A stretch of DNA of 64,000 nucleotides, taken from assembly GCA_934047225.1 (NCBI GenBank), contig OW204012.1, forward strand, positions 2,294,001 to 2,358,000, read 5' to 3'. The notes beneath the pieces are model-generated. The model worked only from the letters and a program-made list of their open reading frames with translations, did not search any database and was not told the origin of the DNA. This DNA comes from Ypsolopha sequella (Eukaryota > Arthropoda > Insecta > Lepidoptera > Ypsolophidae). Shown one piece after another: positions 52,046 through 63,044 of this stretch (positions are counted from its first letter, which is position 1; each line of letters opens with the position of its first letter). Both the position numbers and the translations under genes were made by a program.

Positions 52046-54238
52046 AGGTAAAATCCAATCAGCCCTTATCCCAGAAGAGTGACTCTCTGTCTTTTTCTTT
52101 ACGTGTAAGGAGTAAAGAAAATAACGACCCTTTTGTACTTTTTCGTTGTTTTTATCGGTTTTTAAATTGTTTAAAAATAAGGGATATGTTTAATAAAACC
52201 CACTTACGTGGTCGACCTAGAAAATTTAAAGAGCAATATTACCAGATATGATTCGTTAATAAAAAAGTGGAATTATGGAAATGGCATGATTTGAAAGGTC
52301 TTATTACATGCTTGGACAAAGTAGGGAATTTTCGTAGCGGTTAGGGACCACATTTACTATTAATTAATTGACACAAAACTTTCTTGGTGTCCTTAGAAAC
52401 AATTTTTTTTTTCATTTGACTTTAAAAAATGGCAGCTATCTTTCATGTTGCGAAGAAACATAATAAATCGATTTGTACAAATAAAAATTTTGTGAAAAGA
52501 CTTGTCTATGTATACTGATGATTAAACTACAATTTGTTTATATCTCAGAATAAGGAATACAAATAGAAGCCTGGCTAAAATAATACGCGGAGAAAGGCAC
52601 CTATCCTTGATTTTCTTACGACATTCTAGTGCGTTAGAGAGAGATGGATATGCATTAGTTTTTTCTTAATTAGGTAGGTTGTCACTAGTTCGTTGCTTTG
52701 CTAGTGATGTAACAATGTTGATTTTTGACTACGATAAATAAACTGAATCGATATGAACCACGACCAATCTTACCACACATTATATCGTATCAAAGTGTAA
52801 AAAAAAGGGAATGCAGGAGGCACCGACCTTTCTGGTGACATTCTCTTACTTTGGAATGAGGCCAAGAGAATTAATGGCAAAGTGGTCTCTGTCTACCCCA
52901 GTGAGACACATGGTATATTGTGTAATTAAGGAATTAATTAAAGGATATCTTTCGTTTAGCATAATATTTTTATTAAGTACAAATTACTATATCGTAGGCA
53001 GGTAGGTACATAAGTTAAGTCCAAAATTGTGCTTGTTTCTAGTACAAAAAATGCTGTTGCTTGTATCAGAGATACAACCGTAAACTATTTAAGTGGATAC
53101 TTTTTAAGTCGCCTCTTAACTCAATCAAATAGATGTTCGTTGATGTCGCGTCTTTGTTCAATCAAGGAGGAAGGAATTAATCGCAACAATAGAAATCATA
53201 ATAATCATAGACTTATAGGATTCGTAATAATAATATTATGTCAAAGATGGGCGATGACAGCGCAATTACTACAGAGGTAATTTCAATTTTTTTATTATTT
53301 CTATCAAATAAACATCAACTTATCTTGAATAATAACAAATAATGAACGATTGAAATACCTAATAACCTGTAATAAGAAATCAAATTATGCGCAGTTCAAG
53401 TCAATAAGCATTCCCAAAATTCATTTCACGATAGAACTACCCTGTCAAAGTACTTTTATTGTCAACCACTAAGTACGAAGATGTCTTGATCTGCGGAATT
53501 TCTTCGTGAAGTCGATCACGGAAGTAACGTACAAGTACTGAACAGGCCTTTCAGAACGATTTGCGAACAGAAGTATGCACTTTTCTACAGTTAATATAGT
53601 ATAGTATAAGCACGTACCTACAAACAAGATTGATAATACAATTATACATAATTATGTAAAGGTTACCAATGTGTCTGTATCTGGTAAATATAACGTCGGT
53701 AAAGCATCTGCTTTTAACCGTCTCCATTTTAAATTTTAGTTTGGTCCAAAAGAATCTGGCGTTAAGTGTTTCGAACAAATATGACTGCTTTTTTTAATTG
53801 CCCAATTTGGTCTAATTATTCGTCTAAGTCATTCACTTTTTAATTCTTCCCTTTTTGGAAATCTGTAACAAAAAAATATAGCGATATTTATTCGGCATTA
53901 TTTTTCTTTTAAATCGCGCTGAAATTAATCTGCGGTATTATCCTTTATGCACGGCTGCCGCGGGAACCAATGTTCGATAGTTTGCCACACGGACTTTAGT
54001 ACATCACTATGAGTAAAAACATAACCTCTAATAGTCGGCAGAAAACTGTATAAAACAGGCAAATATCGGTGTAGAATTGAACACGAGTATGATTTACAAG
54101 AACTACTATTATTGTTACTGAGTTTTAGGTATGATCCTGCAACTTATTAACATAAAAACTATCAGAACTCACCGATGAAATGATATTGCTTCATTGTTGT
54201 TTTCTTTTCTTCCTGTTTGTGATTTACAGCCTTCAATC

Positions 54239-56489
54239 CTCAGAATAAGGAATACAAATAGAAACCTGGCTAAAATAATACGCGGAGAAAGACACCTATC
54301 CTTGATATTCTTACGACATTTTAGTGCGTTAGAGAGAGATGGATATGTATTAGTTTTTTCTTAATTAGGTAGGTTGTCACTAGTTCGTTGCTTTGCTAGT
54401 GATGTAACAATGTCGATTTTTGACTACGATAAATAAACCAAATCGAAATGAACCGCGACCAATCTCCTTACCACACATCATACGTATGTATCAAAGTGTG
54501 AAAAAAAAGAGAATGCAGGAGGCACCGACCTTTCTGGTGTCATCCTCTTGCTTTGGAAGGAGGCCAAGAGAATTATTAGCAAAGTGGTCTCTGTCTACCC
54601 CAGTGGGACACATGTTGTATTGTGTAAATAAGGAATTAATAAAAGGATATCTTTCGTTTAGCATAATATTTTTTATTAAGTACAAATTACTATATCGTAG
54701 GCAGGTAGGTACATAAGTTAAGTCCAAAATTGTGCTTGTTTCTAGTACAAAAAATGCTATAGCTTGTATCAGAGATACAACCGTAAACTATTTAAGTGGA
54801 TACTTTTTAAGTCGCCTCTTAACTCAATCAAATAGATGTTCGTTGATGTCGCGTCTTTGTTCAACCAAGGAAGAAGGAATTAATCGCAACAATAGAAATC
54901 ATAATAATCATAGACTTATAGGATTCGTAATAATAATATTATGTCAATGATGAGCGATGACAGCGCAATTACTACGGAGGTAATTTCATTTTTTTTTATT
55001 TCTATCAAATAAACATCAACTTATCTTGAATAAAAACTAATAACAAATAATGAACGATTAAAATACCTAATTACCTGTAATAAGAAATCAAATTATGCGC
55101 AGTTCAAGTCAATAAGCATTCCCAAAATTAATTTCACGATAGAACTACCCTGTCAAAGTACTTTTATTTTCAACCACTAAGTACGAAAATGTCTTGATCT
55201 GCGGAATTTCTTCGTGAAGTCGATCACGGCAGTAACGTGAACGAACAGGCCTTTCAGAACGATTTGCGAACATAGAAGTATGCACTTTTCTAAACCACAG
55301 ACATCCATAGGTACTGGTTCTGTTGCCTAAAATTGAAAAAGGAAAAAGAAAAAAATTATTAGCAGTCTTTTTATGAGTTTTCTAAGCCAGAAAGAAAATG
55401 TCCCAAGAGAAAAAGAAGAGAAGTCTGTGCCTTGTGGATTTGTATAAAAATGGAGGCATACATCTTTTTCCTAAAGATGAAAGTCGTAAAGCGCAATGAG
55501 TACAACCCATGGTACATTTTAAACCTGGACGGACCATAACAAAGCATTCGCAAATAATATGCTCAGCTCACATGTCATCAACCAACGAGCGTATGTGACG
55601 TGACGTGACGTGACGTGACGCAATGTTTTTTTTTTTCAATCGTTTTGGCTTTGGCACCTAGCAACGTAGTCAGTTCAACACCATCTACAGAGTTCTGGGA
55701 AACTATGTTTTTTTTTAATACTCAAAAAGAAAACTTCTCATTAATCTATTATCCTTTATGCACGGCTGCCGCGGGAACCAATGTTCGATAGTTTGCCACA
55801 CGGACTTTAGTACATCACTATACGAAAAAACATAGCCTCTCATAGTCGGCAGAAAATCTATATAAAACAGGCAAATATCGGTGTAGAATTGAACACGAGT
55901 ATGATTTACAAGAACTACTATTATTGTTACTGAGTTTTAGGTATGATCCAGAAACTTATTAACATAAAAACTATCAGAACTCACCGATGAAATGATATTG
56001 CTTCATTGTTGTTTTCTTTTCTTCCTGTATGCGATTTACAGCCTTCAATCGCACAAGACATTTTATTACAATGTTAAAAAAACAATCAACACAAACAATA
56101 ATAAATCACACTTTCACGAATTTTGAGAGGAAGAGCACCAAAATATTTAATTTCTCACGGTGAAGCTATAAACTTTCGCAAAATGCAATAGACATTTCGA
56201 TGCCACCAAATTAAGATGTGATGCACGCAACGAACGATATTACAACACAACGATACAATGATGAGACATATTTAATTTGATGGTATTATAATATTTAAAA
56301 TACATCCAAATTACATCCATCTGACATTTGTTTGGTTCAATCTAGTGACACACCAGGAAAAAATATAAAGTAAGTGCGGTCCGTCGTTTCATTCACTCGT
56401 ACACAGGAGTAATTTACGTTAGATGAGTACAATGGCTAATGCCCAGTTCTTATTTTAGTCAGGCTTCTATTTGTATTCCTTATTCTGAG
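54239..56489 (-). mobile_element. P-like element nested in the THAP exon of another
   Basis: 2251 bp; CTTCAATC at 54231-54238 and 56490-56497. Ends CTCAGAATAAGG / CCTTATTCTGAG. It carries its own THAP start at about 56066 on the minus strand and a foreign THAP-bearing block at 55345-55740 in place of family sequence present in 44456-46558. Confidence 0.87.
55345..55740 (+). pseudogene. THAP-domain remnant inside the nested P-like element
   Basis: Copy of 40185-40560: RSLCLVDLYKNGGIHLFP, KDESRKAQ then TGA at the Trp position, and ICSAHMSS. It reads opposite to the P-like element's own THAP. CATGTGACG-type tandem CGTGA repeats follow at about 55595-55620. Confidence 0.58.
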
Positions 56490-57071
56490 CTTCAATCGCA
56501 CAAGACATTTTAATACAATGTTAAAAAAACAATCAACACAAACAATAATAAATCACACTTTCACGAATTTTGAGAGGAAGAGCACCAAAATATTTAATTT
56601 CTCTAGGTGATGCTGTAAACTTTCGCAAAATGCATTAGACATTTCGATGCCACCAAATTAAGATGTGATGCACGCAACGAACGATATTACAACACAACGA
56701 TACAATGATGAGACATATTTAATTTGATGGTATTATAATTTTTAAAATACATCCAAATTACATCCGTCTGACATTTGTTTGGTTCAATCTAGTGACACAC
56801 CAGGAAAAAATATAAAGTAAGTGCGGTCCAGTGTTTCATTCACTCGTACACAGGAGTAATTTACGTTAGATGAGTACAATGGCTAATGCCCAGTTCTTAT
56901 TTTAGCCAAGCTTCTATTTGTATTCCTTATTCTGAGGTTTATATACTTCGTTAATGTGTTCGGCTTATATCGGCAGCTAACTTTTGGCAGCTAACTTCAC
57001 AATTTACAGACCTTGTTAATTTGGTCGGTTTTTTGACAGCCAACTTTCGGCAGCCAAGTTCACACCGGTCA

Positions 57072-57597
57072 ATTTTTCGATGAAATCGGCTTTCAAACCT
57101 ATTTAGGTGAAAATGAGCTACGAAAAAATTGTGTCCAAAAAAATTGTTTTAGCTTTTTTTATGGCCACCATTTGTAAGGCATCTAAATCAAGGCATCAAG
57201 GAAATATTCTAAGCTCGGGAGACTAACTCCGAAGAAGAACTGAGACGAAAATTGAGAGAAGCTGCAACGAAAGTCAGAGAAATTTCCGTAGATTAAAAAA
57301 TATTTTTTTAAGACGTTGTCGCTTGTGTATTGAAGTTGAAGGGTGTCATTTTTAAAAATCTTCTCTAATAAATTTTTTTTTTGGAACATTTTCAGTTTAC
57401 AGCCATTTAATTAGTTTTAGGTCATCATAAGACAGAATGAGGCAAAACTTGTTTTTTTTGTAAAATATTTTTTAATGTATTACTGATCGTTCAATTTGAG
57501 ATTATTTGAATGCTTTTGATGATGCCTTACATCAATTTTTTCTTAGCTCATTTTGACCTAAATAAGTTTGGAAGCTGATTTCATCAAAAAATTGCCT
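57072..57597. mobile_element. DNA-transposon remnant with ~52-bp inverted arms
   Basis: GGTCAATTTTTCGATGAAAT then CGGCTTTCAAACCTATTTAG is mirrored at about 57545-57597. Contains a transposase-like fragment (57190-57296). Confidence 0.5.
57190..57296 (+). pseudogene. Transposase C-terminal-like fragment
   Basis: The frame ARETNSEEELRRKLREAATK then VREISVD resembles the tail of mariner/Tc1-type transposases (T-x-E-E-L...I...A). There is a stop upstream of it in the same frame. Confidence 0.4.
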
Positions 57598-58299
57598 ATT
57601 ACGAACAACTTTATTTATTTATTTAATAAGCTAATAAATTGATCAAGTTTTTAAAAGTAGTTTGAACCTATGATACATCCATTTTATATTGTTAAGAGAA
57701 TTTTGAAAACTTAACTCCGTCCAACTCAAACCTAAAATTTTCACTTTCGACCCTTTTTTCGGTAACTTGTAACAAAAAATGTTGTATAATTGATTATACG
57801 AGTATCGTATCAAAGAATAAGTCAAGACAATTATGTTTGAGAAAAAAAATGCAAAAATTCTAACTAATAAACAAGTTATGATTTTTTTAAGTTGCTTCGG
57901 TAGAAAAATCGCAAATACACATTTAAAAAATCATAACTTCTAAATTGCTAAAAATCGCGGAACATACATGGGGCATTTTACTAGAGACTAGAGACCATGT
58001 AAAAATATATAAATGTTTGTTTCAATAAAGATATTATTATTATTATTTTCGGATACACCCAGGCGAGAGGGATCTAAAAAAAAATTTTTGACCTCACCTT
58101 TTGGACCACCTGTATACTTCATATTATTAGGTTACAAGTAATGTATGTATATATAGATACATGACTACTTCCACCCATTCGACTAGTCTTGCAAAGAAGA
58201 ACGGGCAAGAAATTTAGCAAGATCATGTCTTTTTTTTACATAAAACTCATATTATACAAATGACTTCTAAGGGATAAGAAAATACAAGACAGCAGGAAT
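57598..58299. other. Mostly unannotated; LINE tail near 58030
   Basis: TTCAATAAAGATATTATTAT with ATT units at about 58020-58050 is a plus-strand LINE 3' end. Otherwise nothing recognised. Confidence 0.4.
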
Positions 58300-58460
58300 T
58301 CAAGTTAATCAACAGGCACAACTAGGCGGCCCACCACGCCTGAAAAAAAAAATGGTGGTATATCCATCTCCAATTGCCGGCCCTTATATAAAACAGACTA
58401 GTGACAGACAGCGGCGTCACTGGTGGTGCGTGGGTTGCGGCACCACGCTCACCGACCTCA
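58300..58460 (+). repeat. Decayed copy of the 9412-9778 family
   Basis: GGCGGCCCACCACGCCTG, TGGTATATCCATCTCCAAT and CAGCGGCGTCACTGGTG match with gaps. Confidence 0.5.
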
Positions 58461-58664
58461 GAAATATGTTTTTATGGTATTTCTGTTTTAGATAATCGTC
58501 GGTGAAACGCGGGTATACCGAGTGTGGACTGTGACTTGCATTTTCACAGTTCACACTCAGAACATCTCTGACAGCCCCTCGGGGATTATTTCCGTAACGA
58601 TATATATGTTTTTGTTTTATTTTATTCTGTTTTGAAAGCATATTATTTCTTATATATCATCATT

Positions 58665-58830
58665 ACATAGTAATAAACAAAGTCGCTTCCCGCTGTCTGT
58701 CTGTCCCTATGAATGCTTAGATCTTTAAAACTACACAACGGATTTTGATGCGTTTTTTTTTAGTAGATAGAGTGATTCAAGAGGAAGGTTTATATGTATA
58801 ATACATACCCGCGCAAAGCCAGGGCGGGTC
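58665..58830 (-). mobile_element. Helitron-like repeat, uninterrupted
   Basis: Same element as 38620-39515 without the nested repeat (GATTTTGATGCGTTTTTTTT directly followed by AGTAGATAGAGTG), hence an empty-site reference. Confidence 0.6.
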
Positions 58831-59115
58831 GCTTGTTTAATTATATTACATTAAAACCGACCTTTGTGCATCTGATGTACCTATATACAAACATTAAAGC
58901 CGATTCTAAAGGCTTTAATTTTAGTTTTAGTGCTGTCAAAACTAAATTTCCTTCATTGCAAAATAGTCCTTAATAGTTAAGAACAGAATCTAAATTACTT
59001 TGGAATAATTTTATGTTTGACAGCACTAAAACTAAAATTGAAGCCTTCAGAATCGGCTACAGTACATAAGTAAATACCATATATTTATAATTTTATAATG
59101 TATTTTTTGTTTCAG

Positions 59116-59153
59116 TCCCAGAAAGGATGGCTGATCCCAGAATGTTAGTATGA
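59116..59153 (+). CDS. Candidate terminal exon (tentative)
   Basis: A good acceptor (TATTTTTTGTTTCAG) precedes a short open stretch. In the phase left by both signal-peptide exons it reads [V/I]PERMADPRMLV and stops at TGA. The other frames also stop within about 12 codons. If real, it would give a very short secreted product; it could equally be a chance acceptor. Confidence 0.25.
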
Positions 59154-59864
59154 GAAACGTATTATCACAACTTGCACCCGGGGGGTGTGCAGAGGTGTTA
59201 CCGAGTGTTGTCTGGGACTATAATAGTCAACACTCGTACACCCACGTTTTATTATCGATATTTCATTTTAACGAGATAGGAGTGAGCCTCACTTCTTAGC
59301 CGTACTTCTTCGAGCACAAATACTCGGTTTTCAGCACAGACAATACAACCCAGAAAGACGTCTATTGTTCAACATCTTGCGTACAAATAATGAGCGTTTT
59401 TCCTTATGTCAAATTTAGTGTTAAATAAGATTCCTAGATTGCACTGTCATATTCTTTAGCAACAGAATCAAAAACAAAATAACGAAAAACCACTTTGACA
59501 TTGATTGCTACAAAACACATTTTATCTATAGTGACATGGACAGCGCCATCTGGAGGAAGGCTAAGAACTAAGAAAAAAAAAACAACGAGAAATACGCTCA
59601 TTCTGTCAACAAGCCGAGGCATGAGAAACACAAACTTATCTTTCCCGAAGACGAAGACTCTAATCTAATGAATTTAGAAGCCATTTTGGTTTGGCCTACT
59701 GAAACAGATAATTTTTGAGTGGCAAATTATATCTGCTCGTTCAGTCAGATGTGTTGACAGAAATCAGTCACCTGTTATGAGGAGTCTGTAGGCTGTATTC
59801 GTCTATGGTTTTAGGACATGCAACTTTCTACACCGACCAGCAAGTACCCAATACTAATTCAAAT
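59154..59864. other. Unannotated stretch
   Basis: A CCGAGTGTTGTCTGGGACTA / AGTCAACACTCG foldback lies at about 59195-59240. No gene recognised. Confidence 0.4.
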
Positions 59865-59941
59865 TTAAATTCAAATAGTTTATTTTGTAAAGTAGGTACA
59901 CATAATACACTTTTTACGAGGCAAATTTAATCTTATAAATA

Positions 59942-60186
59942 TATAAGGTTAAATAATATTAGTTAGTTGGCGAAACTCAAGACGTAGGTAGTACTAGTCT
60001 ATATGAACAACTGTTTGTATTAGAACTAAGCGAAATTCTTAAAATTTGTTTTCACCTTTCCATACTGGACCAGTCAGCTGATCGGGACAATTTGAATTTC
60101 GCTTAGCTCCCATACAAACAGTTGTTCATATAGACTAGTACTACCTATTCTTTGAGTTTCGCCAACTAATATTATTTAACCTTATA
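59942..60186. mobile_element. MITE with ~80-bp TIRs
   Basis: TATAAGGTTAAATAATATTA ... AGTCTATATGAACAACTGTT is mirrored at the right (AACAGTTGTTCATATAGACT ... AACCTTATA). The left arm has an extra 4-bp repeat (AGTTAGTT). Confidence 0.75.
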
Positions 60187-60188
60187 CT

Positions 60189-60767
60189 TCTACATCTTAA
60201 AAATATAAAACAAAGTCGTGTTAGTTACACCACTTATAACTCAAGATCGGCTGGATCGATGTTAGTTATCTCTTTTTTGGTGTATTCTTATCCGCTCCGA
60301 ATAGCAGAAAAAGTAATAAAATATCGGATAAGTTATCGAATAACAATAAATAAATAAATTAATTTTACGAATGCAAACAGCATGTGGTGCCATCTGTTGA
60401 CAAAACTACGCATATAAAAGAAACCTATTTATCTAGCGTTCTGATATTATAAAATAACATCTAAACCCCAAGTCTTAAAAATCGCTTAGTTATTCCAAGA
60501 ACTATTATTTCTGCATATATTCAATACCCTACACTAAGCCTAACAACGGTACTGAAACTACTACATGGGTCCCTGCCATTCTTTCGCAATGGCAAGCAAT
60601 AAAACATTTCTGTATTTGCAAAAAAGTTGTATTAATAACCTTATATAACCTTATATACCTTATATATAACCTTATATAACCTTAATGAAATCCTAAATTA
60701 AGTTTAACTAAACTTAACACGATATTATTAGACTGTTAGGCGGAACGAAGTTCGCCGGGTCAGCTAG
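60189..60767 (+). mobile_element. Non-autonomous Helitron
   Basis: Starts TCTACATCTTAAAAATATAA (TC start) with ACAAAGTCGTGTTAGTTACA following; ends GGCGGAACGAAGTTCGCCGG then GTCAGCTAG before T. Hairpin plus CTAG|T supports Helitron. No helicase encoded. Confidence 0.65.
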
Positions 60768-60835
60768 TATGTAATAAAATAATAAATGTACAATATGTAC
60801 ATGAACTAAATTCAAGGGGAACCTTTACAAACTTT

Positions 60836-61600
60836 TATGTAAGGTTGTGACAAGAAATATTTTTAATTACAAGACCTAATGCAGCTGCAAATTCTAAATA
60901 ACTGTGGTTTTGCGTGCGCAGCAGTTTGTTAGAGAAGGATAGACAAATCAACAACAAAAGCGTTGGTGCAGGACGGAAGTTTAGCTTGATACGTTGCGGA
61001 CGTTGCGGTAGTAACTACAATGGAGCCACTGAGTAATGGCGCCTATGACGTTTAAATGCCTACAAAGTATCGTAATTATTTATAAGCAAGTGTGAATTAA
61101 AAAATGTAATACTTCATTGTTGATAGTGATGTACTACTTGTTTCGGTTATTATTTTTCGATTTGAATGTTGCTTTATTGTGCAATAGAATTCGTATAGAA
61201 ACAAAGTTTTTTTTTTTTAATTTTTATAGGTCGTGTTTGAGGTCGCCAAGTTACGCAATAATATTTAATTAAAAAAAAAACAATGACGAAGTTAAACTAA
61301 ATGAAAATAAATGATAGTAAAATACCTTTTTCGATTTAGATATTTAAACATCTCTTGGGGGCCCCGGGGCACTACACCGCATAGCCCTCCGATAGCTACG
61401 CCACTGGTTTTGGCACAATTTCCTTTTGTATAATTATGTTGAATGTTGAATGACGTGTCTAATGTTGAGTAAACTCACACTTGATTTTTATTTCTAACCG
61501 AAATTTTTAATGTACCTCATCACTAAATGCAGCTGTCATAAGTGCCATCACTCAGTGGCCCTACTTTACAGTTACTAGTGTTCTGTGTATTACTCGCACA
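60836..61600. other. Unannotated stretch
   Basis: At 61362-61390 GGGGCCCCGGGGCACTACAC then ATAGCTACGCCACTG is one end of another CAGTGGCGTA hAT-like repeat. Otherwise nothing recognised. Confidence 0.4.
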
Positions 61601-61962
61601 TAGGGTTGCCAGATTTTATCCTAAAGGAGGACATGTCCTCCTTTTACAGTTTGTCCTCCCGTCCTCCCTCACCTATCAATTGTCCTCCTTTTCCAAATTT
61701 TGCACTTACCATACCGACACCATTAAGTTAGCCCACACGGCATGGTTCATTCTCCTATTTCTCTCGCGCAGAGTTGCGGTATCGCTGTCACATTCACCCA
61801 TTGTACTTGCGCTGCACGCATGGTACTAGTAGTTCTGATAAATATCTAACAAATAAAACCTAAAAGATATATGTATCGTTTTTTAAGTATGTCCTCCTTT
61901 TTTTCCTGAAGTCCTCCTTTTTTGCATAGTAGCACTAATTCGCATAGATTAAAATATGTTAA

Positions 61963-62170
61963 GGTGTGTTAATTCGAAAACCATTTCGAGATTTAGGTTT
62001 AATAAGCCGTATTTTAGAACTTTTGTTCTGAAAAACCTTATGATGATGAATATTTTTACGAAAAAGCTTGCAACTTTCATTTGACCTTCGTGTGACGTCA
62101 CTTGACTGAAGGCTGTATAGAAATGTGTCGCTTGCCATCAAGTTAAAAAATATTACTGTCAGAGTCACAG
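61963..62170. repeat. Dispersed MITE, copy of 48776-49010
   Basis: GTTAATTCGAAAACCATTTC ... TTCGTGTGACGTCACTTGA. Nested in the hAT element. Confidence 0.6.
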
Positions 62171-62379
62171 AACAGAACATGAAGTCCATGTCTGGGTCAC
62201 AGTATAAATATAATTGAACGCAGTAAGTGTTGCTGTCTTGTTACGAAATCCCAGATTGATCGGTTAATTTTATTTGTTATGAAGTAACGCATTATTAAAA
62301 TAAATATAATTTTTGATGACAACAATTTCTGTGATGGATTAATATTGAAAATCATACATGAGAGATACCAAATATAATT

Positions 62380-62446
62380 ATGTATGTATGTATGTATGTA
62401 TGTATGTATGTATGTATGTATGTATGTATGTATGTATGTATGTATG
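62380..62446 (+). repeat. ATGT microsatellite
   Basis: About 17 perfect ATGT units. Confidence 0.95.
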
Positions 62447-63044
62447 AATTGTTGTGTGTTTGTCCGACCATAACTCGAGTATCGTTGATCGGAACGACAT
62501 GAAATTTGAATTTTTAAGTTCGAGCCAAATCGGTCAAGATCGAATCGCGAGTTCACAGTTCGTGGCGAACGACTAGTTTATTTGCCTTTTAAAATTTAAT
62601 AACCGAGATGGTAGGGCGTTAAATTTCAGCCAAATATACGTCACGTGATTAATAGGCACCTCTTGTGACTGACAAAGTACAGTTTAGGGTTTTTTTTGCA
62701 GGCGTTGGTAACACTCAACATAGTTTCGTTGTTGTTGTTGTTTGATTTTTTATTGCCAGATGTAGCAATATAGTACTCTGTGGATGACAGATTTTTTTTT
62801 TACAAGCAAGGCAAAAGTCCGCATTCAGTATCAGGCTTAAAATGAGTCATGTGACGTAACATCCGGAAATTGTTTAAAAAATCATAAATAAATAATGACT
62901 AATTTAAATACCATAATATTGAAAACTTTGATCTAAAAGCGCGTAAATTCTCTAAAAAAAAATAAAAAAAAAATACTTTTTTTTATTAAGCTACGCGAAT
63001 TTGTTCTCTTTTTTAATTTTTCCATCTGGCAACCCTACTGGCAC

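Larger units (their letters stand above)
52544..56936 (-). mobile_element. P-like element split by a second P-like element
   Basis: Ends CTCAGAATAAGGAATACAAA and its mirror; GTTTATAT at 52536-52543 and 56937-56944, a perfect 8-bp duplication. Without the inner element it would be about 2134 bp. The THAP start (ATGTCTTGTGCGATTGAAG on the minus strand) is interrupted exactly at that exon by 54239-56489. Confidence 0.85.
59865..60835 (-). mobile_element. LINE 3' end split by a MITE and a Helitron
   Basis: Tail side 59865-59941 (TTCAAATAGTTTATTTTGTA) and body side about 60770-60835 (ATGTAATAAAATAATAAATG) are contiguous in the sibling at 51853-52045. Confidence 0.6.
61601..63036. mobile_element. 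hAT element, non-autonomous (TIR TAGGGTTGCCAGAT)
   Basis: TAGGGTTGCCAGAT at the left, its mirror at 63023-63036; flanks CTCGCACA and CTGGCACA (8 bp, one mismatch). The left part repeats GTCCTCC(TTT) several times (61638-61690, and 61891-61925). Contains a nested MITE (61963-62170) and a microsatellite. No transposase. Confidence 0.72.

Noticed and set aside
53029..53280. 83-codon ORF repeated at 54732-54950
   Set aside because: Repeated only because both P-like copies contain the sequence, and it runs against the element's own THAP frame.
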